64,000 nucleotides of DNA from Bacteroidales bacterium (GTDB lineage: Bacteria > Bacteroidota > Bacteroidia > Bacteroidales > JAADJA01), in the NCBI GenBank assembly GCA_020052415.1, contig JAGVPB010000010.1:1-64000 (forward strand), given 5' to 3'. The translations under genes and the position numbers were made by a program. The notes below the pieces were generated by a model. It saw nothing but the letters and a program-made list of their open reading frames with translations. It had not been told where the DNA came from and made no database searches. Positions 24,710-33,002 of the stretch are shown here, in pieces (within the stretch, counting starts at the first letter, position 1; each line of letters starts with the position of its first letter).

Positions 24710-25159
24710 TTATTCTGCAAAGACTTCAAAATTTATTACAACTTTAATTTCCTTGTGAAGATGAATTTCAGCAGTATATGTCCCGAGTTCTTTTATATGC
24801 TCGCCATCAACAATGATCCGTTTTCTTTCAACGTCATAATTGTATTGACTTTTTATTGCCTCAGCTATCTGGATATTGTTGACTGAGCCATAAATTTTAC
24901 CCGATTCGGCAGCTTTAGCTCCGATCCTTACGGTAATTCCGTTCAGAGCTTTAGCTAAAGTTTCTGCTTCCTTCCTGATCTTTTGATCTTTAAAAGATTT
25001 TTGTTTTAAATTTTCCGAAAGTATTTTTTTGTTAGTTTCAGTTGCAACTATAGCCATGCCCTTTGGAATTAAAAAATTCCGTGCGTAACCGGCTTTAACT
25101 TTAACAACCTCATTGGAATACCCAAGACTGGGAATATCTTGCTTTAAAATAATTTCCAT
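24710..25159 (-). CDS. rplI: 50S ribosomal protein L9
   Basis: A 149-residue ribosomal protein that binds 23S rRNA near the L1 stalk base and helps hold the reading frame. The N-terminal domain MEIILKQDIPSLGYSNEVVKVKAGYARNFLIPKGMA is diagnostic; a long helix and the C-terminal domain (GSVNNIQIAEAI) follow. Last gene of rpsF-rpsR-rplI. Unusually for this phylum it has an exact AGGAGG five bases before the ATG, overlapping the rpsR stop. Confidence 0.97.
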   Translation of the reverse strand: MEIILKQDIPSLGYSNEVVKVKAGYARNFLIPKGMAIVATETNKKILSENLKQKSFKDQKIRKEAETLAKALNGITVRIGAKAAESGKIYGSVNNIQIAEAIKSQYNYDVERKRIIVDGEHIKELGTYTAEIHLHKEIKVVINFEVFAE

Positions 25160-25164
25160 TTTAA

Positions 25165-25170
25165 CCTCCT
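25165..25170 (-). promoter_or_regulatory. Exact Shine-Dalgarno sequence of rplI
   Basis: The reverse strand reads TAAGGAGGTTAAAATG: the TAA is the rpsR stop, AGGAGG follows, then five bases to the rplI ATG. Most genes in the window lack such a site. Confidence 0.8.
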
Positions 25171-25439
25171 TATTTTAATAAATCTCCAACATAGGGCATG
25201 ATTGCGATGTGCCTGGCCCGTTTAATCGCCTGTGATACTTTTTTCTGGTATTTGGTCGAAGTTCCGGTAATTCTGCGGGGCAATATTCTGCCCTGCTCAT
25301 TTACAAACTTCAACAAAAAGTTAGCATCCTTATAGTCAATATATTTGATTCTGCTCTTTCTGAACCTGCAGTATTTTTTCTTTTTAGTATCAACTGCTAT
25401 TGGGGTTAAATACTTAATATCTGAATTTGCCTGAGCCAT
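25170..25439 (-). CDS. rpsR: 30S ribosomal protein S18
   Basis: An 89-residue 30S platform protein that pairs with S6. Family core: [47 protein letters not shown] is recognisable in pieces ([33 protein letters not shown]). In Bacteroidota S18, S6 and S21 together cover the anti-Shine-Dalgarno end of 16S rRNA (established for Flavobacterium johnsoniae). Middle gene of the operon. Confidence 0.97.
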   Translation of the reverse strand: MAQANSDIKYLTPIAVDTKKKKYCRFRKSRIKYIDYKDANFLLKFVNEQGRILPRRITGTSTKYQKKVSQAIKRARHIAIMPYVGDLLK

Positions 25440-25463
25440 TTTCTGAAATTTTTTAATTAATGA

Positions 25464-25814
25464 TTATTCTTCTGATTTTTCTTCTTTGACTTTTTTCCTT
25501 TTCTTTTCATTGTAAGCAATTGCGTGCTTATCAAGCTTCACTGTAAGAAAACGCATGATACGTTCATCACGTTTAAAGGTCACTTCAAAGTCTCTGATCA
25601 CTGATGGATCAGCTTTGTACTCGATGAGGTTATAAAATCCTGTGGATTTTTTGTGTATGGGGTAGGCAAATTTTCGCATGCCCCAACAATCATCGAAAAT
25701 GATTTCAGCCCCCTTATTAATTAAATAATCTCGAAATTTTTTTACCGTTTCCTTCATCTGTTCATCAGACAAAACGGGAGTCATAATGAAAACGGTTTCA
25801 TACTGGTTTAACAT
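25464..25814 (-). CDS. rpsF: 30S ribosomal protein S6
   Basis: A 116-residue platform protein of ferredoxin-like fold. NQYETVFIMTPVLSD at the N-terminus, WGMRKFAYPIHKKSTGFYNLIEY and FKRDERIMRFLTVKLDKHA are typical; the tail is lysine and glutamate rich. First gene of rpsF-rpsR-rplI, 24 bp before rpsR, with a -7 box 47 bp upstream. Confidence 0.97.
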   Translation of the reverse strand: MLNQYETVFIMTPVLSDEQMKETVKKFRDYLINKGAEIIFDDCWGMRKFAYPIHKKSTGFYNLIEYKADPSVIRDFEVTFKRDERIMRFLTVKLDKHAIAYNEKKRKKVKEEKSEE

Positions 25815-25860
25815 AATTTAATTTTAAATTTATAATAAAAATGCTATTTAAAAAGGTGGG

Positions 25861-25868
25861 CAAAAGTA
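25861..25868 (-). promoter_or_regulatory. -7 box (TACTTTTG) for rpsF-rpsR-rplI
   Basis: The reverse strand reads TACTTTTG, an exact TAnnTTTG match 47 bp before the rpsF start. Confidence 0.5.
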
Positions 25869-25918
25869 GATATAATTTTAAAATAAAAAAAGCTAATTTA
25901 CATGTTTTTAAGAATTTA

Positions 25919-26455
25919 TTACTGCTCCCTGAATAAACTGAAATTTACATTACCATATTTTCGGTGATCAAAGCAATAAGTTTGAGCTGAAAAATCAGTA
26001 TTCCTGCTATGCTCAATAATTAACCAGCCGTCAGGCTTCAGAATCTTTCGGTTAAAAATTATTACCGGTAAATCTGCTACACCTTCCATATCGTAAGGGG
26101 GATCTGCATAGATCATATCCCATTTTTTTTCAGTGTGAATTAAAAACGACTTATAGTCGCTGCGGATAACAAAAAGATTTTTGTAGTTCAATTTTTCAGC
26201 AGTTTGTTTTATAAAATTCGTACAACTTGTGTTGATATCAATAGCTAATACGGATTTTGCCTCTCTGGAAATAAACTCATAAGAGATATTTCCAGTTCCG
26301 GCAAACAGATCAAGTACTTCCAATTCCTTAAAATCGAAATGGTTTGCAAGGATATTAAACAAGCCTTCCTTTGCAAAATCTGTAGTAGGACGAACCGGCA
26401 AATTTCCCGGAGCTGTAATTTTTCGGCCCTTGTTTTTACCGCTTATGATTCGCAC
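25919..26455 (-). CDS. rsmD: 16S rRNA (guanine-966 N2)-methyltransferase
   Basis: A 178-residue SAM-dependent methyltransferase acting on 16S rRNA in the assembling 30S subunit. Markers are MRIISGKNKGRKI, RPTTDFAKEGLFNIL, the SAM-binding VLDLFAGTGNISYEFISRGA-like segment (here FISREAKSVLAID) and the catalytic motif YADPPYDM. Overlaps the upstream DUF3822 gene by 13 bases, an arrangement common in this phylum. Confidence 0.93.
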   Translation of the reverse strand: MRIISGKNKGRKITAPGNLPVRPTTDFAKEGLFNILANHFDFKELEVLDLFAGTGNISYEFISREAKSVLAIDINTSCTNFIKQTAEKLNYKNLFVIRSDYKSFLIHTEKKWDMIYADPPYDMEGVADLPVIIFNRKILKPDGWLIIEHSRNTDFSAQTYCFDHRKYGNVNFSLFREQ

Positions 26456-27345
26456 AATGGTAAATGAAGAAGGTTAAAAAAGTAATGGGATGGAATGTCA
26501 CTGAATAAATAGCTGTACGAAAATCCGGCAGGTTTCGGCTGAAAACTTACATTTCGAACGTACTTGTAAATGGTGTCAAAAATCAGTGAGTTTTTTTCTA
26601 TTATTCCTGAAAATATGATTTCAATTTCTTCAGGATTTAGTTTCAATTGGTCCATGACATAAATTACATAATAAATAAAATCCTCCTTCGACAGATAATT
26701 GAAAGTGTTAAAATACAGCAGGCTTCTTCCGTCAAGAATGACAATGTCAAGATAGGATTTTCGAACATTGATAAAAATTCTTTTTTGGTTCACTGAGTTT
26801 TTATACGTGACCAGCAAATTATCTATAAAAATCCCGGCATGACTATAGAATTTATGGCCAGGAAATAATTCTTCAAGATCTTTCTTCAGAACTTTGGGTA
26901 CGAGATAAAGGTTATAGGCATCCAGATTCTTTATCTTGTCGCTCAGTGTATCATGATCATCAGATTGGGTAAAACTGAATTTTGAAAAACTCATTTTTTC
27001 CGACTCATCATACATAGGTTCTGGTATTAGTGATGAATTAGTACTTTCAAAAAGGATGTAAACAGATTTAAATTGATGATTTGTTGCAAAATGATCAGAA
27101 AAAAAATGTTTTAGAAGAGAATAAATATCCGGATTTAGTTCAGGGTTATCAAATTCGACATGTTCAATGGAAAGAAATTTATTGTTTTCAGTATTAAAAG
27201 TAGATAACGACAAACCCTCCATGGATATCTGGAGGAATAAATTCAGTTGTGTAAAATCGGCTTGCTTTAAAGCCTCATCATATTTTTTTATTAATGGAAT
27301 TATTTGCCCATACATTTCAAAAACAGGATTACTCCCAGTTTCCAT
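26443..27345 (-). CDS. DUF3822-family protein
   Basis: A 300-residue cytoplasmic protein conserved across Bacteroidota next to rsmD. Markers include LNLFLQISMEGLSL, FSHFF-like region SLLKHFFSDHF, HAGIFIDNLL, IFINVRKSYLDIVILDGRSLLYFNTFNY (read in two parts) and DQLKLNPEEIEIIFSG. The fold is reminiscent of ASKHA/actin-like proteins (PilM-like), which I infer from the strand pattern IFINVRKSYLDIVIL and LLYFNTF. Function unknown. It overlaps its upstream neighbour by 17 bases and rsmD by 13, so the three are one transcript. Confidence 0.8.
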   Translation of the reverse strand: METGSNPVFEMYGQIIPLIKKYDEALKQADFTQLNLFLQISMEGLSLSTFNTENNKFLSIEHVEFDNPELNPDIYSLLKHFFSDHFATNHQFKSVYILFESTNSSLIPEPMYDESEKMSFSKFSFTQSDDHDTLSDKIKNLDAYNLYLVPKVLKKDLEELFPGHKFYSHAGIFIDNLLVTYKNSVNQKRIFINVRKSYLDIVILDGRSLLYFNTFNYLSKEDFIYYVIYVMDQLKLNPEEIEIIFSGIIEKNSLIFDTIYKYVRNVSFQPKPAGFSYSYLFSDIPSHYFFNLLHLPLCES

Positions 27346-27928
27346 CAGTTGAGGCTTCAGTCATAGAACCAACCTTTAAGCCCGGAAATTTTTCAATTTG
27401 TTCCCTGGAGGCAATAAGGTTAGTGACCAATTGTTTATCTAAACCGATAAGAAAATTATTATAAAGTGTAGATGCTTCGAAAACATTAACCTGTACACCT
27501 CCTTTATCCACTACTCCTGCATTCAATTCAAACTTCTTTTTATCCGATTGAGGGACGTATTTGATATTCTCAAGGTTATAACCAGGTCTGGTTCTGAATA
27601 AGGAATCTTTTACCGGAATGTACCCGATAGTGTCGCGGATGGTCTTTGTAAATGTAGTATCGGTTGGATCCGGAATGATTTTAACTACAGGTATTTCACC
27701 GGTTTTAAGGAAGGCGATCAGTGTATCGAAACTTGCTGTATATTTCCCATGAATAGATTTATAGCTCAGTTGGGCAGTCCGGATATCTATCAGGTTTTGA
27801 ATTACCTCCTTACTTCTTTGGTCAACAGATTTATTGAAACGAACGGGTTTCATTACACTTTCGTAAATAAAATAAACCAGAAGAATAATAACAATGAGCA
27901 ATGAAATTTGAACGATATTTTTAACCAT
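27329..27928 (-). CDS. Membrane-anchored hypothetical protein, first gene of the rsmD operon
   Basis: A 199-residue protein with one N-terminal membrane helix (residues 6-26) and an extracytoplasmic domain. After the helix, VIQNLIDIRTAQLSYKSIHGKYTASFDTLIAFL resembles the start of pseudopilin or type II secretion G-like domains, in which a helix is followed by a YxxxxGKY motif; with the PilM-like strands of the next protein this could hint at a reduced pilus-type assembly, but that is weak inference. Conserved in position with DUF3822 and rsmD in the phylum as far as I recall. Confidence 0.65.
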   Translation of the reverse strand: MVKNIVQISLLIVIILLVYFIYESVMKPVRFNKSVDQRSKEVIQNLIDIRTAQLSYKSIHGKYTASFDTLIAFLKTGEIPVVKIIPDPTDTTFTKTIRDTIGYIPVKDSLFRTRPGYNLENIKYVPQSDKKKFELNAGVVDKGGVQVNVFEASTLYNNFLIGLDKQLVTNLIASREQIEKFPGLKVGSMTEASTDGNWE

Positions 27929-27950
27929 GATACTAAGTTTTAACCACCTG

Positions 27951-27958
27951 CAAATTTA
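27951..27958 (-). promoter_or_regulatory. -7 box (TAAATTTG) for the DUF3822-rsmD operon
   Basis: The reverse strand reads TAAATTTG 23 bp before ATG 27928, an exact TAnnTTTG match. Confidence 0.5.
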
Positions 27959-28163
27959 GAAATTATTTCAAATGAAATTTTTTTTTCACCTAAAAATGAA
28001 ATTTTTAATCACCCTATCATAAAATAATTTGTTTATTGGTTATTTCATTGAAATCAGCATTTACTATTTTTGTCTAGTAAATTTAATTTTGAAATAATGA
28101 AGGCACCTTATTACTTCAAGAAATCTATTTTCCTTTTTAGTCGTGAAATTTATTTAGATAAAA

Positions 28164-28736
28164 ATGTTTCATAAATACCTCTCTATTATTATCCTGTCAT
28201 GCTGGTTACCTTTAACCGCCCAGGTAAGTAACAATTTTGTTTACCGCGGCAATAACGGTCATGTCAGTTTTATTTCGGAAGCTCCGCTTGAAATCATTTC
28301 AGCAGAATCCAATGAATTAAGAGGGATAGTTGATCCTGAAAACTACTCTTTTGCCTTTCAGCTTGAAGTAAGTTCGCTGAAAGGATTTAACTCAACATTA
28401 CAACAGGAGCATTTCTATGAGAATTATGTGGAATCTGAAAAATACCCGGTAGCAACTTTTACCGGCAAAATCATTGAAAGGGTGGATTTTACCAGAACGG
28501 GGATTCAAAACATACGGGCTAAAGGCATCTTTAAAATTCATGGTATCGGTCAGGAACGAATTATTCCATGTACGATTGAAGCCAACAAGGACAGCTTTCA
28601 TGTATCTGCAACCTTTGTTGTGCCTCTTGCCGATCATAATATTTTAATTCCAAAAGTCGTCTATCAGAAAATCGCTGAAGAGATTAAAGTGATAGTAAAT
28701 ATTGATTTTTCACTTTCACAACGAACAATTCGATGA
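28164..28736 (+). CDS. YceI-family periplasmic lipid-binding protein
   Basis: A 190-residue secreted protein: signal peptide (residues 1-20, ending TAQ), then the YceI lipocalin-like barrel with GHVSFISEAPLEIISAES, GFNSTLQQEHFYENYVESEKYPVATFTGKI and a late KVVYQKIAEEIKVIVNIDFSL strand. YceI proteins bind polyisoprenoid-type lipids in a long pocket. The stop overlaps the propeller kinase start by four bases (ATGA), so the protein is made with that sensor. A paralogue is at 34862. Confidence 0.88.
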   Translation: MFHKYLSIIILSCWLPLTAQVSNNFVYRGNNGHVSFISEAPLEIISAESNELRGIVDPENYSFAFQLEVSSLKGFNSTLQQEHFYENYVESEKYPVATFTGKIIERVDFTRTGIQNIRAKGIFKIHGIGQERIIPCTIEANKDSFHVSATFVVPLADHNILIPKVVYQKIAEEIKVIVNIDFSLSQRTIR

Positions 28737-31663
28737 AAGTTAATTATCTCTGTCTCCGTCAATATTACTTCGCCTCCACTGTTTTTGTACTATTGTTGGC
28801 CGGTTCACTTTCGGCGCAACAACCTTACCTCAGATTTATATCTTCTATTCAGGATTTCGGCGACGGACATTTAAATACAATATACCAGGACAAACAGGGA
28901 TTTATTTGGCTCGGCGCTACCTCAGGCGCATATCGCTTTGATGGGACTGATTATTTTGCAGTGGAACTGCATGATAGTATTTTAAATAAAAGTGTTTCAG
29001 CCATTTTTGAAGATTCAAATGAGATGATCTGGTTCGGGTTCGAAGATGGAAATATTTTATATTACGATCGTTTTAAAATTAATGTATTTCAACCGAAAGG
29101 GAAACTCCCATCAGGTAAAATTACAGACATTACAGAAGGAATGAACAGCAGCCTGTGGTTTGGAACTTATGGTGAAGGGATATTTATTTTACAAAATGGT
29201 AGTTTGTCGAACCTGAACACTGAATCCGGCCTGTCTGATAATTACATTTATTGTTTTTTGCCCGACAATAATTTGAATATATGGGCTGGAACAGATAATG
29301 GGATTAACATTTGCAAACTTGAAAACGGAAATCCTGTTATTCGTACAATGTTAGTTTCTGATGGCCTTCCTGATTTCATAGTACAGTCACTTGAAATGGA
29401 CAGTTCAGGTATTGTCTGGATTGGTATGCAGGATAAAGGGATCTGCTATTTTGATCCTGAAAATAATACGTTTATTACGCCTGATGAATTGAAGGGCTGG
29501 AAGTCTGGATCAGTAACGGATATGTATTTCACCAGCCAGTCCATTTGGATTTTAACCCCGGGAACTGAAATTACTGAGTACAATCTAGTAAATAAGTTAC
29601 TTACTACCATTGCATTTTTGGGTGAGCCAATCGTGACGAGAATCAATTCAATCATAGGGGACAGTGAAGGAAATGTCTGGTTGATTTCTAATACTGATGT
29701 CTATCTTTCGTTGGGAGGGGGATTTGAATACCTGAACAGCATCAATGGTTATTCCTTTATAAATATTCATGCACTTGTCGCAGATAATGAAAACAGGCTT
29801 TGGTTCGCAAATGATGACTATCTGTTCAGTTATAAAATAAATAACCGGAATGCCGGAGAAAAAATCCGAACCTATCCGATTCAAAATTTTCCTGAAATAA
29901 ATAAAATTATGAGCCTTTACCGCGACAATTTTGGATTTCTTTGGATAGGGACATTCGGAAACGGATTGGTGCGGTTTGACCCCGAAAGCGGGAAAAGGAT
30001 CCACATTTCGGAGAAAGACGGATTATTAAACGGAAATGTACTGACGATCAAAGGATCCGCCACTGAAATTTGGTTTGGAACATTGGGCGGAGCTTTCCGG
30101 TGTATTATAGATGAGAGATTTTCAAAACTGAACTTTGTTCCGGAATTTGAAAGTTATGGACAAGCCGAAGGATTAAGCAATAACTACATTTATAATTTGT
30201 TTATTGACAAAACAGACAGGGTATGGTTCGCAACCGACGGAAGCGGGGTTTGTTACTATGAAAATGACAAATTCCATAATATTTCAGTTGATTCTGCTTT
30301 TGCGGATAAGGTCATTTATTCTGTTACTGTCGGGTCCGAAGGAATGGTTTGGATGAATGCAGCAAATGAAGGTCTGTTTAGTTTTAACGGAAAAAAGATT
30401 GACCGTGTCCTGCATGATGAAGCACACAAGAATCTTTCTTTCAGCGGAATACTTGCAAATCCGGCCGGTGAACTGGTGATTGCCTATGATAATGGAATTG
30501 ATGTGCTCAATACACTTACAGGTACAATCAATCATTTCGAAAATAATGCCGGGCTCACCAATATTAATCCCGATCTCAATACCTTGTCTATGGATTCCTC
30601 CGGCTGTATTTGGATTGGTACATCAAAGGGGATCATTAAGTATTTAAAAACTACCGGAAAAATATGGGATCACCCGCAGTCAAAAATTACTGATGTCAAC
30701 ATCTTTCTACAAAAATCAGATCACCGGAATAAAAATGTTTTTAAATACAGCCAAAACTATATTTCCTTTAATTATGCCGGCTTATGGTACCAGTATCCGG
30801 AACAGGTGGAATATCTGATTAAGCTCGAAGGCCATGACCTTGATTGGATAAAAACAAAGAATAAAAATGTGATTTACTCTTCACTTCCGCCCGGTAAATA
30901 TACCTTTAAAGTAAAATCAGCCTTATATAATAACTTTGAAGCCGCTTCATCCGATAGTTATTCATTTACTATTGGGAAACCGTTTTGGCTGAGTTTATGG
31001 TTTTTTGCACTTGTCTTAATCTCATTAGGAATCGCAGGTTATTTGTATATTATGATGCGGGAAAAAAGGATTAAAAAGAAAGAAGATGCAATTCGGGAGA
31101 AGATACGGTTTCAGTTCGAAAATCTCAAAAGCCAGATCAATCCTCATTTTCTTTTTAACAGCTTCAGCACACTAATCGCCCTGATTGACCAGGACCAGGA
31201 AACTGCCATTGAATATGTTGAGGAGTTGTCGAACCTGTTCAGAAATGTACTGGAGTTTAAGGACCAGGACGTAATAACCCTGAGTGAAGAGTTTAAAATT
31301 ATTGATAATTATTACAGGTTGCAGAAAAAAAGATATGGCGATAATCTTGACCTTAAGATTACAAAGATTGAAACAGCCGATCAAATTAAAATACCGCCGC
31401 TTACACTGCAGCTGGTTGTTGAAAATGCAATAAAACATAATGTGGTTTCAAAAGAGAACCCGCTGCAAATCCATATTTTTGCCGATCCTGAGAATCAATA
31501 TTTATTTGTTGAGAACAATTTACAACAGAAAAAGGAAGATATAATGTCAATGGGCATTGGAATCAATAATATTATTGACAGGTATAATATGCTGACAGAT
31601 AAAAAAATCCAGATTGTAAAAACAGAAAAAAGTTTTAGAATAGGCTTACCTTATATTAATTGA
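28733..31663 (+). CDS. Two-component propeller sensor histidine kinase
   Basis: A 976-residue sensor. A signal peptide (residues 12-29) leads into a two-bladed set of Reg_prop repeats (residues 35-640; recurrent IWFG/LWIGT.GNGL motifs), a Y_Y_Y domain (to about 750), one membrane helix (WLSLWFFALVLISLGIAGYLY) and a His_kinase (LytS-type) domain with His805 in INPHFLFNSF and an ATPase part (LTLQLVVENAIKHN, MGIGINNIIDRY). It lacks the C-terminal AraC domain of hybrid sensors, and signals to the LytTR regulator four bases downstream. Propeller sensors usually read carbohydrate or other periplasmic ligands; the ligand here is unknown. Confidence 0.92.
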   Translation: MKVNYLCLRQYYFASTVFVLLLAGSLSAQQPYLRFISSIQDFGDGHLNTIYQDKQGFIWLGATSGAYRFDGTDYFAVELHDSILNKSVSAIFEDSNEMIWFGFEDGNILYYDRFKINVFQPKGKLPSGKITDITEGMNSSLWFGTYGEGIFILQNGSLSNLNTESGLSDNYIYCFLPDNNLNIWAGTDNGINICKLENGNPVIRTMLVSDGLPDFIVQSLEMDSSGIVWIGMQDKGICYFDPENNTFITPDELKGWKSGSVTDMYFTSQSIWILTPGTEITEYNLVNKLLTTIAFLGEPIVTRINSIIGDSEGNVWLISNTDVYLSLGGGFEYLNSINGYSFINIHALVADNENRLWFANDDYLFSYKINNRNAGEKIRTYPIQNFPEINKIMSLYRDNFGFLWIGTFGNGLVRFDPESGKRIHISEKDGLLNGNVLTIKGSATEIWFGTLGGAFRCIIDERFSKLNFVPEFESYGQAEGLSNNYIYNLFIDKTDRVWFATDGSGVCYYENDKFHNISVDSAFADKVIYSVTVGSEGMVWMNAANEGLFSFNGKKIDRVLHDEAHKNLSFSGILANPAGELVIAYDNGIDVLNTLTGTINHFENNAGLTNINPDLNTLSMDSSGCIWIGTSKGIIKYLKTTGKIWDHPQSKITDVNIFLQKSDHRNKNVFKYSQNYISFNYAGLWYQYPEQVEYLIKLEGHDLDWIKTKNKNVIYSSLPPGKYTFKVKSALYNNFEAASSDSYSFTIGKPFWLSLWFFALVLISLGIAGYLYIMMREKRIKKKEDAIREKIRFQFENLKSQINPHFLFNSFSTLIALIDQDQETAIEYVEELSNLFRNVLEFKDQDVITLSEEFKIIDNYYRLQKKRYGDNLDLKITKIETADQIKIPPLTLQLVVENAIKHNVVSKENPLQIHIFADPENQYLFVENNLQQKKEDIMSMGIGINNIIDRYNMLTDKKIQIVKTEKSFRIGLPYIN

Positions 31664-31667
31664 AATT

Positions 31668-32429
31668 ATGAAAGTCCTTATCATCGAAGACGAACAGCCG
31701 ACTGCACTCCGGTTGAAGAAACTCCTGCATGAGGTTGATCCGGAAATATTGGTACTTGATATTCTTGACAGTATTGATTCCTGTGTAAAATGGTTCAGGC
31801 AAAATCCTCATCCCGACGTTATTTTCCAGGACATCCAACTTGCCGATGGATCCAGTTTTGAGATTTTTAACCAGGTAGATATAAAAGCACCTGTCATTTT
31901 TGTGACCGCCTTTGACCAATACGCACTGCAGGCATTTAAGGTCAACAGCATTGATTATATATTGAAACCAGTAAAAAAGATTGATCTCATTGCAGCGCTC
32001 AATAAACTCAAAAATTTTCAGCCCTTACAAAAAGAACCGGAAATTGATTATACGATTCTGGCCAGATTGCTTAAAACAAATGAACATCCGAAGCGGTTTG
32101 TAGTACGCTACGGCCAAAAGATAAAGGCAATTGATCTGGAAAATATTGCTTATTTCTACACTGAAAGCGGCAATTCATTCTTTAAAACATTTGATAATCA
32201 TCTTTATCCGCTTGACCTTAGCCTCGACAAGCTTGAACCCACACTCGATTCATCAGTTTTTTACAGGATCAACCGGCAGGTCATTATCAATTATAAGTCA
32301 ATACAGGAAATGTATTCCTACTCCAAATCCAGGGTTAGAGTCATCCTTAACCCGCCTTGCGATTTTGAAACAATCGCAAGTACCGACAGGTCGGGAAATT
32401 TCAAGCAGTGGCTGACCGGTAAATTGTAA
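31668..32429 (+). CDS. LytTR-family response regulator
   Basis: A 253-residue regulator paired with the propeller kinase four bases upstream. Receiver domain 1-118 with IIEDEQ, phospho-acceptor Asp55 in VIFQDIQLAD and VTAFDQYALQAFKVNSIDYILKP; LytTR DNA-binding domain about 145-250 with ENIAYFYTESGNSFFKTFD, YPLDLSLDKLE and FYRINRQVIINYKSI. LytTR proteins bind paired direct repeats; I could not identify a target site in the window. Confidence 0.93.
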   Translation: MKVLIIEDEQPTALRLKKLLHEVDPEILVLDILDSIDSCVKWFRQNPHPDVIFQDIQLADGSSFEIFNQVDIKAPVIFVTAFDQYALQAFKVNSIDYILKPVKKIDLIAALNKLKNFQPLQKEPEIDYTILARLLKTNEHPKRFVVRYGQKIKAIDLENIAYFYTESGNSFFKTFDNHLYPLDLSLDKLEPTLDSSVFYRINRQVIINYKSIQEMYSYSKSRVRVILNPPCDFETIASTDRSGNFKQWLTGKL

Positions 32430-32545
32430 ATATATTCAACCACTTATTTTCCCTGTTCGCAGGTTTTTATTCCCTGTTCACCATTATTAATTTCCCACAG
32501 AATTTTTTGTGGTTTTTCTTTGCCGTAAATATAATAATTACGGGT

Positions 32546-32977
32546 ATGAAAAAAGTATTGAAGCTTAGTTTGCTGGTGTTTGTAATGGGTTTGGTTGCAC
32601 TGGTTTTGGGATATAAATTTATCTACAATAAACCCCACCCAGATTTCGAAAAAGCTAAATCGGATTTTTCCATATCGGGCGCTGAATTGTTCTCACAGTT
32701 CAAAAATTCGAGCCAGCAGGCAGCCTCAAGGTACAACGGAAAAGTAATTGAAATTAAAGCTCTATTAAATCATGTAGAAACTCCGGATTCACTTACAGTT
32801 GCAGTATTCATTCTTGGCGAAGGTATGTTTGGTGATGAAGGTATCCGGTGCACCATGCTTCCAAATTACAGAAAAGATATCTGGACTTATGAGGGTAAAG
32901 AAATTAAACTTAAAGGCTATTGTACCGGCTTTAATGAAACTGATGTCATTATTGAAAGTTGTTCGATTGTTCAATAA
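32546..32977 (+). CDS. OB-fold (tRNA_anti-like) membrane-anchored protein
   Basis: A 143-residue protein from ATG 32546 with an N-terminal membrane helix (residues 5-24) and an extracytoplasmic OB-fold of the tRNA_anti-like type: GAELFSQFKNSSQQAASRYNGKVIEIKALLNHVE, then GIRCTMLPN and EIKLKGYCTGFNETDVIIESCSI. The pattern of a strand with NGKVIEIKG followed by C.......G.CTGF is typical of small Bacteroidota proteins of unknown role, often near cytochromes and YceI genes as here. The ligand is unknown. Confidence 0.7.
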   Translation: MKKVLKLSLLVFVMGLVALVLGYKFIYNKPHPDFEKAKSDFSISGAELFSQFKNSSQQAASRYNGKVIEIKALLNHVETPDSLTVAVFILGEGMFGDEGIRCTMLPNYRKDIWTYEGKEIKLKGYCTGFNETDVIIESCSIVQ

Positions 32978-33002
32978 ATTATTAACTAACAAATTTACTT
33001 TT

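Noticed and set aside
28097-28174. 25-codon leader frame before the first YceI gene
   Set aside because: It overlaps the YceI start, and nothing in its sequence suggests attenuation or conservation.
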